From contig NZ_NOLJ01000003.1 of the NCBI RefSeq assembly GCF_002246015.1, positions 200,899 through 253,545 of the forward strand: a stretch of DNA of 52,647 nucleotides, written 5' to 3'. The notes below the pieces were generated by a model. It ran no database searches. It had not been told where the DNA came from and saw only the letters and a program-made list of their open reading frames with translations. This document shows, piece after piece, positions 44,241-52,617 of this stretch. Each line of letters starts with the position of its first letter. Positions within the stretch are counted from its first letter, which is position 1. Made by a program: the position numbers and the translations under genes. Source of the DNA: Nostoc sp. 'Peltigera membranacea cyanobiont' 210A (lineage in GTDB: Bacteria > Cyanobacteriota > Cyanobacteriia > Cyanobacteriales > Nostocaceae).

Positions 44241-44723
44241 TCAATTAGCTTTTTGAGGCACAGCAGTAAATTTCAGAGTTTGTGGAATACCATTTATGGT
44301 TAATTGACCTGTCATATTACCTTTATCCACAAGTTGCATTTGAATTGTGACTGAGTTCAGAGGATCGTTTTGGGGGCGAGGAATATTACAAAGGATTGAT
44401 TTACCAACTTTTCCAGATAAATTTAATTGTTGATTTCTGAAGATGCCTGCCAGAGAGTGCTTTTCGTCAGTGTCGGCGTTAGCATTTGCCGGTAATACAG
44501 AGGCATTTAAGTAAATACCTGACTGCTCAATGTTTAACGTCAGAGTATCCGATTTTTCACAGTTAGGCAAATTCTCCGCTAGGGTTAGACGATAGCGACC
44601 GTTAACTGGCGGAGGAGCTTTGAGTTTGTTTTCTCCGTAAGCACTGACAGTTTTAAACAACAGTAGCACTGAAATTATTGCTACTCCGTAAAAAGCTAAA
44701 GATTTGAAGTTGAAATGATTCAT
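44241..44723 (-). CDS. Exported hypothetical protein, 160 aa
   Basis: A 160-residue protein with a signal peptide (FKSLAFYGVAIISVLLLF, cut near VSAYG at about residue 29). The mature part is beta-rich with two cysteines (NCEKSD near 50 and LCNIPRP near 114) and NGRYRLTLAENLP and GNMTGQLTINGIPQTLKF. I recognise no family. The ATG at 44723 is 4 bp past the stop of the antiporter gene upstream, so the two are probably one transcript; an earlier start would overlap it. A periplasmic partner of the antiporter is possible but not shown. Confidence 0.7.
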   Translation of the reverse strand: MNHFNFKSLAFYGVAIISVLLLFKTVSAYGENKLKAPPPVNGRYRLTLAENLPNCEKSDTLTLNIEQSGIYLNASVLPANANADTDEKHSLAGIFRNQQLNLSGKVGKSILCNIPRPQNDPLNSVTIQMQLVDKGNMTGQLTINGIPQTLKFTAVPQKAN

Positions 44724-44727
44724 GTTC

Positions 44728-46917
44728 TCAGTTCCTAAGTGTTGGCTCTTGACTGCTAACATCAGGAAGCATGGAAGCCAGATGAGCGGTGACTTGACTG
44801 TAACGGCGAGCGATCAGCAGGGAAGAAGAACATTGAATGGCTAGTTGATCTGTATATCTTCCCAAGGTTTGACGCTGGATACCCCAAGTGCGGCTAGTGC
44901 CTGCAATTGTTAGGTCTACATTTTTTGAGGCTTCGACTACAGCTTGGATTGGATCTGGAGCTTGAACAATTTTGATTTCGATGCGATCGCGTACACTACT
45001 CGGTAATTGCTCCATCATCGTATTTAACTCGTAACTCAATTCATCCTTGAGGTGATTTTCAGCTACAACCTGTAAAACCTGTAATATACAAGTTTCACGG
45101 TTAATTAGCAGTCTTAGAGCCAGTGTTAATGCCAAATCATCATGAATATTTGCCGAATAAGGCACCAACAAGCTTTCTAAGCGATCGCTTCCCCTATCCA
45201 CAAACACTGCAACATCAACTGGCGCAGTAGTGAGCATTTGACCAACTCTTCCACCTAAGCGGTTGCTACTAAAAGCTGGGCGATGCCATCCTACAAGAAT
45301 TAAATCAACTTGTTTGAGTGCGGCAATCTGTGCGGTTTCCCGTGCAACATTACTAGATATGCGAACGATGGGATGTACATGAGAGCGTGTTTCTACTGGT
45401 TCGAGAGTATTAATCAATTCTTCTAGCTGCTGGCGGCGCTGGGCAATTAATCGGTCTGCTTCAACTGGCGTACTTTCAAAGGCATAATCTTCTTCAAATT
45501 CAATCAGGCTCAGAGGGTTAACAATAGCGGGATATCGGGAGTTAAGGGCAATGTTTGCTGCCAACTGTAACAAGCCTTTTTGGGTACTCGGATTCGCCAC
45601 GGGCACCAAAATTCGGTAAGGACGAATATAAGTTTCGGCATCAGTAGCGCTGGTAGCTGTTTCTGCTTCTAACTCCGGTTCCACCACATCTAACCTGATC
45701 AGCTTTTTAGGATATGTCCATTCCAGCAGTGGCGAGGTCATGAAGGTAGTTACCAATGCCATAATTACCAGCATGGTAAATATTAAGGGGGAAATTACCC
45801 CTAACTCTAAACCAATGTTTAGCACTATCAGTTCGGTTAAACCGCGAGTATTCATTAACCAACCAAGTGCCGAGGCTTCCCGTTTACTAATGCCACTAAC
45901 ACGCGCTGCTACATAAGTACCAACATATTTGCCTGCGATCGCTACAGCTAAAACCAACGCACACAAAAGCCACAATTCGGGACGGTTAAGCAAGCCAATC
46001 TGCGTTTTTAAACCACTGTAGGCAAAAAATATAGGCAGCAAGAAAATGAGGACAAAATCTTCCGTTTTTATTGCCAATTCCCGCACTAAATCTTCATTTT
46101 TGGGCATGGCTGCTCCCAGCAAAAATGCTCCAAAAATTAAGTGAATCCCAATTAGTTCGGTGATTAGTGCCGACGCAACTACACCCATATAAATCCCAGC
46201 TAGCAGCAATTGGCTGAGTCGCCCCGCACGGAGGTAGTGTTTGGCAAGGCGTTGCAGGAACCAACGACCTGCTGTCAACATCAAGCCGATGTAAACTATA
46301 CTGGCGATAATTGTGGGTATAGCACCAGCAAAGTCACCAGTTCGCGCAACTGCGATCGCAACTGCCAACAGACACCAAGCTGTGACATCATCCACTGCTG
46401 CACAAGTTAACGCCAACGTTCCTAAACGCGTTCCTTGTAAATTGTTTTCAGTAATGATTCGCGCCAACACTGGGAAGGCAGTAATCGACATCGCCGCCCC
46501 TAAAAATAAAGCAAAGGCGGTGAACGATACACTTGCATTAGAAACTAGGGGATAAAGTATCACCGCTAGCAATGTTCCTAGAGAGAACGGCACCAAAATG
46601 CTGACATGAGAAGTTAAAACTGCTACTTCTAATTGTCCGCCGAGGTATTTGGGATTTAGTTCTAGCCCAATCAGAAACATGAAAAATATTAGTCCCACCT
46701 GAGACAAAACATTCAGAAAAGGAAAAGTTTCTGGTGGAAACAAGGTAACTGCTAGATGGGGAGCAACTAAACCAAATAAAGATGGGCCGAGCATAATTCC
46801 GGCGACAATCTCACCAATTACTAGCGGTTGCTTAATAGAACGGAATGCTAGACCTACTAGCCGTGAAAGCCCAATAACAATCAGCACCTCAACCAGAACG
46901 AGAATAACTATGTGCAT
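44728..46917 (-). CDS. CPA2 cation/proton antiporter with Usp domains
   Basis: A 729-residue protein. Residues about 1-400 form the 12-13-helix transporter of the CPA2 (NapA/KefB) family, with GEIVAGIMLGPSLFG, ALFLGAAMSITAFPVLARII and CAAVDDVTAW, where the paired Asp residues are the ion and proton site. Residues about 430-720 hold one or two universal-stress-type domains (YRILVPVANPSTQKGLLQLA and VDLILVGWHRPAFSSNR), which may sense nucleotides. It likely exchanges Na+ or K+ for H+ in the plasma or thylakoid membrane. GAGG precedes the ATG. It pairs with another antiporter upstream and a small exported gene downstream. Confidence 0.92.
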   Translation of the reverse strand: MHIVILVLVEVLIVIGLSRLVGLAFRSIKQPLVIGEIVAGIMLGPSLFGLVAPHLAVTLFPPETFPFLNVLSQVGLIFFMFLIGLELNPKYLGGQLEVAVLTSHVSILVPFSLGTLLAVILYPLVSNASVSFTAFALFLGAAMSITAFPVLARIITENNLQGTRLGTLALTCAAVDDVTAWCLLAVAIAVARTGDFAGAIPTIIASIVYIGLMLTAGRWFLQRLAKHYLRAGRLSQLLLAGIYMGVVASALITELIGIHLIFGAFLLGAAMPKNEDLVRELAIKTEDFVLIFLLPIFFAYSGLKTQIGLLNRPELWLLCALVLAVAIAGKYVGTYVAARVSGISKREASALGWLMNTRGLTELIVLNIGLELGVISPLIFTMLVIMALVTTFMTSPLLEWTYPKKLIRLDVVEPELEAETATSATDAETYIRPYRILVPVANPSTQKGLLQLAANIALNSRYPAIVNPLSLIEFEEDYAFESTPVEADRLIAQRRQQLEELINTLEPVETRSHVHPIVRISSNVARETAQIAALKQVDLILVGWHRPAFSSNRLGGRVGQMLTTAPVDVAVFVDRGSDRLESLLVPYSANIHDDLALTLALRLLINRETCILQVLQVVAENHLKDELSYELNTMMEQLPSSVRDRIEIKIVQAPDPIQAVVEASKNVDLTIAGTSRTWGIQRQTLGRYTDQLAIQCSSSLLIARRYSQVTAHLASMLPDVSSQEPTLRN

Positions 46918-47187
46918 GGTTTCCTCAAAATTAACTATCTGGTTTCCCTAAGATAATTCTTTAAAATACTGCAAAATGTCAAGCTTGTTAGATACAACCA
47001 ATAGTAATTTGTGCTTCCTTGTTATATTAATTATTGTTACGATGCAGTTGCAGTCGTTATGGGTAAGCAAGTTCGTAGTAAGGACTTTAGTCGTTAATTT
47101 TCTCAGCACTAAAACGCTTACTAAAAACCCTCAAAACTAGCTTGGATATTGTACTAGATACTTAATTAATCTAATATTTAATTTTGC
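46918..47187. other. Spacer between the antiporter genes
   Basis: About 270 A/T-rich bases. No hairpin, repeat or gene stands out. The length suggests the second antiporter gene has its own promoter. Confidence 0.4.
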
Positions 47188-48474
47188 TTAAGTAGAAGAT
47201 TTCTCATAGCTTGTACCGTGCAATAAAAAGGCAAGCAGTGGTGATGCCATAAGAGTAGTAATGACCGCCATAATCACCATTATAGTGAATAAAGTTGGGG
47301 TAATTATACCTTGCTCCAGACCAATATTTAGGATGATTAGCTCCATCAAACCACGAGCATTCATCAGAGCGCCGATAGTTGCAGATTCGCGCCAATTTTC
47401 CCCCGCTAATTTTGCAGCCAACATACAAGCAACACCTTTACCGAGAATTGCGATCGCAATAATTAATAGCGTCACTCCCCATAAAGTAGGTGTGTTTACC
47501 AATCCAATTTGAGTGTTTAATCCAGAGAAAACAAAAAATATTGGTAACAAAAAAGAAGTAGTTAAAAATTCCGTATATTGGCGAATTTGTTGGGCAAATT
47601 CTCCGCGTGGTGTCACTGCTCCTAACACAAAAGCACCGAATATTGCATAGATACCTGTAACATCAGTAAACCATGCACAAAACATCAAAATTATCAACAT
47701 TAAAGTCAAGGTTTGTCTGTTCACACCTTCGCGTTTTGTCATGCGTGTGAATGCTTTCAGTAGAGGTTGTCCGAGAAAAATCGCAAATAGCACATAGCAA
47801 ATGCCACCACCAATTGCTAATATGGCTATGCTTAGAGAATTTTTCACGCTAGCCAGCACAATCGCTAGCAAACACCAAGCAACTGCATCATCTACTGATG
47901 CTGCACCTAAAGCCAAAGTACCGAAGCGAGTTTGTGCAAGACCGCGTTCGTAAAGAATACGAGCTAACATTGGAAAAGCTGTAATAGTCATCGACGCACC
48001 CAGATACAAAGCGGCTGACCAAGGCATGACTTTTGGTTGAAAGAAATCGCCATTGTGATAAAACCAAAAAGATGCGATCGCTCCTAAAATAAAAGGAGTG
48101 ATAATCCCAGCCGCAGATAGCAAACTTGCACTTTTGATATGATGTTTTAAGAGTTTGGTATTAAACTCTAAACCAATCAAAAACATATAAATTGCCAACC
48201 CAATCTGGCTAATAGCATATAAAATCGACATCGATGGATTGGGTATCTTGAGTCCGACAGCAGTGATGATGGGAAGCTTAGGAAACAACCATTGCTGAAA
48301 ATCTGGTGCAATCAATCCTAAAAGTGATGGCCCTAGCATTACACCTGCGATCATTTCGCAAACAACATCGGTTTGACCAAGATAGCGGCGTCCTATAATC
48401 GTGACAATGCGACAAGTAGCTAAAATAACTGTGAGTTGCAGAAATAGCTGAATAACTAGATCAAAATTTGACAT
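47188..48474 (-). CDS. CPA2 cation/proton antiporter
   Basis: A 428-residue integral membrane protein of the same family as the neighbour but without the C-terminal Usp part. Landmarks are CEMIAGVMLGPSLLGLI near residue 38, LYLGASMTITAFPMLARILYERG near 155, LGAASVDDAVAWCLLAI near 187 with the Asp pair, and MNARGLMELIILNIGLE near 366. Twelve to thirteen hydrophobic segments are visible. AAGGA lies before the ATG. Two consecutive CPA2 genes on one strand suggest a duplicated salt or pH homeostasis unit. Confidence 0.92.
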   Translation of the reverse strand: MSNFDLVIQLFLQLTVILATCRIVTIIGRRYLGQTDVVCEMIAGVMLGPSLLGLIAPDFQQWLFPKLPIITAVGLKIPNPSMSILYAISQIGLAIYMFLIGLEFNTKLLKHHIKSASLLSAAGIITPFILGAIASFWFYHNGDFFQPKVMPWSAALYLGASMTITAFPMLARILYERGLAQTRFGTLALGAASVDDAVAWCLLAIVLASVKNSLSIAILAIGGGICYVLFAIFLGQPLLKAFTRMTKREGVNRQTLTLMLIILMFCAWFTDVTGIYAIFGAFVLGAVTPRGEFAQQIRQYTEFLTTSFLLPIFFVFSGLNTQIGLVNTPTLWGVTLLIIAIAILGKGVACMLAAKLAGENWRESATIGALMNARGLMELIILNIGLEQGIITPTLFTIMVIMAVITTLMASPLLAFLLHGTSYEKSST

Positions 48475-49004
48475 TGCACTTCCTTAATTTACGTCTCTGC
48501 ATTGAAGAATCTCTCCAGACTCTAAAGTTTGTCCTGTTTTACTCATATATGACTACATCAGCACAAATGCCAATTTTATAAACATAAGATAGCTGTTTGC
48601 AATTTGATGAGATACAACAAGCAATGCGTTGCTTTGTTTCCAAAATCATCTTATTCTTAAGAACGCACACAACTGTACGTCAATACAACATATTGCATCC
48701 AAACTAAAACCGCCATATATAATTTTTTATGATTTGTTAATTTGCGATTTATAGCCTTTTTTATCTATTTGAGGCACAATCAACTGTAGGGACGTACATT
48801 TGTGCGTCCCTACCTTACGGTTGAATTACCTGAAAATTGCTATAATTTTTGATTAAATTAGTTTTAATAGACTTCTTTCATAAATCAAAAAAAGAACCCC
48901 ACCCCGCATTTGACTTACGTCAAATTCTCACCTCCCCGCAGGCGGGGAGGGGTTGGGGGTGGGGTGTTAAGGGACTTTTGCAAGAGGTCTAATGATTTCA
49001 GGTG
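48475..49004. other. Gene-free spacer with dispersed repeats
   Basis: No gene in 530 bases. At 48786-48813 GTAGGGACG and CGTCCCTAC (9 bp perfect, 12 of 13 overall) form a hairpin of a kind common between cyanobacterial genes. At 48897-48966 the ACCCCACCCC / GGGGTGGGGT pair encloses a palindrome and the G-rich repeat. Confidence 0.6.
48936..48966. repeat. G-rich dispersed repeat, copy 2
   Basis: Matches 96-126 with one mismatch and has the same four G runs. Upstream the complementary ACCCCACCCC (48899-48908) could pair with it, so a hairpin competes with any G-quadruplex. Confidence 0.75.
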
Positions 49005-49439
49005 TTACAACCACTCCCCACCCCGGAAACGCCAACGAGGGAAGATAATTCGCATCAGGCTTTGGGAACTAATAAAAACTGCTAGCCACACGATGCTATA
49101 GTGCAATAAAAAAGCTCCTGGTGAAAGTTCTTCCTTCGGTAAAGGTATTGGCAAGAAGCCAAATAGCTTAACTCCACAAAATATAAATATTAATTCCCAT
49201 ATACCAGCTAAGAGTTGATAAGCTGCGGGCCAATCTCTATCCCAACGGGATTTTTGTAGATAGTCATAAAGTACATCCCAACCTAAGCCAAAAATGGCGA
49301 CATAACCAAGTATCCAAAAATAAACCGAGTTAGCACCAGGGCCAATCCAACCTATTGCAAATGGCAAAGATACGAGTACGCCGACAGTTGCCAGTAATAA
49401 TAATCGTGTTTGCCAGCGACCAAATAAGGTTGGTGTCAT
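49005..49439 (-). CDS. Hypothetical membrane protein, 144 aa
   Basis: A 144-residue integral membrane protein with four hydrophobic segments (LLLLATVGVLVSLPFAIGWI, FWILGYVAIFGLGWDVLYDY, LLAGIWELIFIFCGVKLFGF, FLLHYSIVWLAVFISSQSLM) and a basic, aromatic end RIIFPRWRFRGGEW. I recognise it only as a cyanobacterial-type membrane protein without a named family. The ATG at 49439 has no strong Shine-Dalgarno. The SGNH hydrolase gene lies 170 bp upstream on the same strand. Confidence 0.7.
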   Translation of the reverse strand: MTPTLFGRWQTRLLLLATVGVLVSLPFAIGWIGPGANSVYFWILGYVAIFGLGWDVLYDYLQKSRWDRDWPAAYQLLAGIWELIFIFCGVKLFGFLPIPLPKEELSPGAFLLHYSIVWLAVFISSQSLMRIIFPRWRFRGGEWL

Positions 49440-49610
49440 AGGAGTGCTGAGTGCTGAGTTAGGAGTAATGAATAATATAGAGAAATTAGAGTTTTTATAA
49501 ATAGATTTTGAATCGCTTTATTAAAAATGCAGAAAGATTGTGGTGCTTTTTGCGAGGATGGCAAATACGAGAATATCGGCTAGCCCCAAAGCACCAACAC
49601 ATCTATATTA

Positions 49611-50399
49611 TTAGGATGGTTTTAGGTGATAATCAAATTTAGAATGGTAAGCTGCATTGGCAAAGTCCATTGTTCGCGTAGCGTCTGTCTGCGACACGCT
49701 GCGCGAACGTAGAGAAGGTATGGCATCCCAATTGATTACATCTTCTAACAAAGCTTGATAACCTAGCGTATTGGGATGGAGTCCATCTTGACTCAAGCGT
49801 TTGAGTCGCCAACTTTCACCGCGTTCCATCCATTGCTCAAAAATATCCAAATAGGGAATCTGCCGTTTGCTGCAAGCAATTCGAGTTGCTTCTTTGTAGC
49901 GGTACTGGTCGGCATGATTATAGTAAAAACAATCTAAAAACGGCATCTTGGCTTCATCCACTGGCACCATGCCCACGAATAACACAGGACAAAGTTGCTG
50001 TGCTAAATCTAGCAGAGACGCAATTTCCTTTTCAAACAATGTAAAATCTGTGTAACTTTTACCATCGGGACGCGCCAACCGGGCTGAGTCATTCACGCCT
50101 ACGGATAAAATAATCAAATCAGGAACACGATTTCGGAGTTCGCCCCGGTGGCGAAATTCAACTTCCAGTCTTTGGGCTACTTGTTGCGTGCGATCGCCTC
50201 TTACCCCTAAATTATAAAGAATATGACCGGCACTATCCGGCAACATCCACCATCGCCGTAGTTGCTCAATCCAGCCTCCTTTTTCCGGGTCGCCGAATCC
50301 ATAAATTAAGCTGTCCCCCAGTGCGACAATCTTCATAGGCTGAAAGTGATTTGGTGGTACAGACAGCTGCATTGAGGAAGAAGCGAGAAATGTGTGCAT
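49611..50399 (-). CDS. SGNH/GDSL hydrolase
   Basis: A 262-residue esterase/lipase-like protein. Block I is VALGDSLIYGFG with the catalytic Ser near residue 29; block III is SVGVNDSAR near 105; the catalytic Asp-x-x-His is in SQDGLHPNTLGY near 207. Substrates may be acylated sugars, lipids or thioesters. The residues after about 225 (SLRSRSVSQTDATRT) are encoded by a palindromic repeat also found at 20343, and a short native-looking end follows, so the C terminus was altered in frame. ATGs at 50399, 50372 and 50336 are all possible. No signal peptide is clear. Confidence 0.85.
   Translation of the reverse strand: MHTFLASSSMQLSVPPNHFQPMKIVALGDSLIYGFGDPEKGGWIEQLRRWWMLPDSAGHILYNLGVRGDRTQQVAQRLEVEFRHRGELRNRVPDLIILSVGVNDSARLARPDGKSYTDFTLFEKEIASLLDLAQQLCPVLFVGMVPVDEAKMPFLDCFYYNHADQYRYKEATRIACSKRQIPYLDIFEQWMERGESWRLKRLSQDGLHPNTLGYQALLEDVINWDAIPSLRSRSVSQTDATRTMDFANAAYHSKFDYHLKPS
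49672..49716. repeat. Palindromic repeat inside the SGNH hydrolase gene
   Basis: TTCGCGTAGCGT and ACGCTGCGCGAA pair at 11 of 12 positions. Bases 49679-49715 are identical to 20343-20379 in an intergenic mosaic. The frame of the hydrolase stays open through it. Confidence 0.88.
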
Positions 50400-50779
50400 T
50401 TAACAACTATATTTTATATCTTTACAAGATTCTATACATTTCTATACCATAGATGGCTATCTTTAGTGTTCAAGCATCTATGGAGTTTTTACTTGTTGAT
50501 ATAGTTGTAAGGTTAATATTGCCGCAGTTGAGTCTCTGTACGATGGGCTACGCCTACGCAATTTAACAATCAGCATGAGAATCGAACCGCAGAGGCGCTG
50601 AGGACGCTGAGGAAGAGAAAAGAGGGAGATTACCTCAAAATTTCGCCCTTGTGTCATAAATTCAAATGGGCAAAAATTTTATTTTGGGGATATCAGGAAT
50701 TCTGCTGGGCAATTCCACGGACATGATATACAGCAGAATTCAGGAGTCAGAATTCAGAATGGGCTTACACTCCGCTCAT
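50400..50779. other. Spacer with three kinds of dispersed repeat
   Basis: No gene. CGATGGGCTACGCCTACGC at about 50541 belongs to the GTAGGC family. CGAACCGCAGAGGCGC at 50583-50598, followed by a purine-rich tail, matches the copy inside the DUF429 gene. GAATTCTGCTG and CAGCAGAATTC (50697-50741) form a perfect 11-bp inverted repeat. Confidence 0.7.
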
Positions 50780-50970
50780 AGGTGTCAACTTAACGCTAAA
50801 CCCACTTGGTGACAACGTTTTGCCCTCACCCCCAGCCCCTCTCCCATCCGTGAGAGGGGAGCTAGACATTCAATTCCCCTTCTCCCAAGGGAGAAGGGGT
50901 TAGGGGATGAGGGCGTCAAGGATTTGCAAAATGCCTGTCCGATATAGTTTTCGGCTTAAGTTGACACCAA
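50780..50970. mobile_element. MITE-like element, copy C
   Basis: Same orientation as copy A. The ends GGTGTCAACTTAA and TTAAGTTGACACC are perfectly complementary over 13 bp. The first internal hairpin keeps its 8-bp stem (CCCCTCTC/GAGAGGGG) although the loop differs from copies A and B, which suggests that pairing is maintained. Confidence 0.82.
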
Positions 50971-51039
50971 TGCGCCCCGCTGCGCTAACAGAAGTAAAAC
51001 AAGCTTTGTACCTGGCTTTGAGACTAGCTTGTGTACTTC

Positions 51040-51163
51040 ATCAACTTCAAATCCGCTGTCAGTCCTCATCTATAGACGGATAACCAGTGTCGGTACATCA
51101 ATCGCTAAAAGTAAACACTCACTTACCAATTGGTTTGTCAAAAAAGTTGACACAAGTAGTTGT
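51040..51163. repeat. Left arm of a long inverted repeat around the AAA gene
   Basis: Bases 51040-51153 are the exact reverse complement of 52534-52647 (114 bp), and the next ten match at nine positions. The repeat continues beyond the window on the right. The left arm ends about 170 bp before the AAA gene. It may be the end of an insertion sequence whose body is missing or lies further left and is degraded. Confidence 0.9.
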
Positions 51164-51336
51164 TATGTAATACAGTATATTACAAAGGTAATGAGTTAGA
51201 TTAAAAAGACTTCTTCACCACTACAGTGGAAATAAAATTACCATTTGTATGCAATTAGTTGATATTACGAGAAAAAATTTTCAAAACTTCCTACTTAACA
51301 CAAAATAACTTAATTAACGCTGCATAACCGATAAAT

Positions 51337-52617
51337 ATGGTTTTTGACTATTTTAGAAGCAACGAAGGCACTCCTACAAATAATACTCGGCAAAGCTTAA
51401 TTGCTTGCGGTTGGCGACCGTTTAATCGAGAGTTAGACTGGGAATTTTTATGGCAACTGTTGTACAGTGACTCCCGCGAATTAAGTCAAAAGAGTTTGAA
51501 TCTAGCGAGTAATGTTGCTGATGTTTTAGGACGAAATAATTATGCTTGGTGGGCTAATTTATTAAGTGTTGTATCTGATAATACCCGCTACGAAGTTGAA
51601 AAGTTTTGGAATTACATCACGCCAGATCCTCAATCACCAGATCATCGCTACAAAGATGTTTTGAGTACGGAAACGCCCATCGTCCAATTTGTCAGTCGTA
51701 GTAGTATTCCTATTGATTATGTTCTTAATCGACTGCAAGAAATTACTGTACTGCGAGTTTTAGGCGTGTTGGGTAATCCTGATATTATTACCCAGTATTA
51801 CTCAGAAAGAGATTTTTACTTTCCTATAGATAAATTTGTTAGCTGGGAACGCTTAGACGTTATTAATACTGTTTACGCTTACTGGTCGAAGTATGACATT
51901 TGGTTGCAAATTGAACCCTACGATCGCGGACGACGAGAATATAGTTTAATGGCAAAAAATCTCGCGCCACTAATTAACAAGGCAACTTACGACTTAGCAG
52001 TGATGCTGAGTGGATATCAAAGTCGTGTAGGCAAAGTTCATAGTCAATTTAAGATTCGGACATTTCCCGCAGATATCCAAAACTTTACTGATTCTGTACA
52101 GCAAGCGATTCTCAATCAAAACCAGTTAGCGGTTGTTGTACATGGACAACCAGGTACTGGTAAAACAGTCTGGACACAGGCAGTAGCAAAAGAAATTCTT
52201 GTACCTTTAGGGTATGTAATTTTTATTTTAGATCATGATGCGATCGCTAATTTTGTCCCCCCGACTTACATAGAGCGTATTTGTATCGTTATTAACGAAG
52301 CTGATAATCTAGCGCAAAATCGTGCTTCGGAGGTAGCGCAATACAATAACAAAACCGAACACATTCTGAGTTTGCTGGATGGCACTTTGTATCAGAGTGT
52401 AATTGATGACTCTGGTATTCAGATGCAGCAACGGTTAGTTATCTTGATGACTTGTAACACTACTGAAAGATTAGATCCAGCCATGTTACGTAAAGGTAGG
52501 GTGGATTTAATATATGAGTTTACACAACTATTTGTGTCAACTTTTTTGACAAACCAATTGGTAAGTGAGTGTTTACTTTTAGCGATTGATGTACCGACAC
52601 TGGTTATCCGTCTATAG
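51337..52617 (+). CDS. AAA ATPase, 3' end replaced by an inverted repeat
   Basis: A 426-codon frame. Residues about 1-245 are a helical domain without recognised motifs. Then come Walker A GQPGTGKT (270-277), a Walker B-like ICIVINEAD (about 315-323) and the sensor/Arg-finger region LMTCNTTERLDPAMLRKGRVD (about 370-390). From residue 400 the protein is encoded by the right arm of the inverted repeat (VSTFLTNQLVSE and on), so the natural C-terminal lid is lost. AAA proteins of this shape often act as remodelling or DNA-associated ATPases. It may be a non-functional gene. The ATG follows a 180-bp A/T-rich leader. Confidence 0.75.
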   Translation: MVFDYFRSNEGTPTNNTRQSLIACGWRPFNRELDWEFLWQLLYSDSRELSQKSLNLASNVADVLGRNNYAWWANLLSVVSDNTRYEVEKFWNYITPDPQSPDHRYKDVLSTETPIVQFVSRSSIPIDYVLNRLQEITVLRVLGVLGNPDIITQYYSERDFYFPIDKFVSWERLDVINTVYAYWSKYDIWLQIEPYDRGRREYSLMAKNLAPLINKATYDLAVMLSGYQSRVGKVHSQFKIRTFPADIQNFTDSVQQAILNQNQLAVVVHGQPGTGKTVWTQAVAKEILVPLGYVIFILDHDAIANFVPPTYIERICIVINEADNLAQNRASEVAQYNNKTEHILSLLDGTLYQSVIDDSGIQMQQRLVILMTCNTTERLDPAMLRKGRVDLIYEFTQLFVSTFLTNQLVSECLLLAIDVPTLVIRL

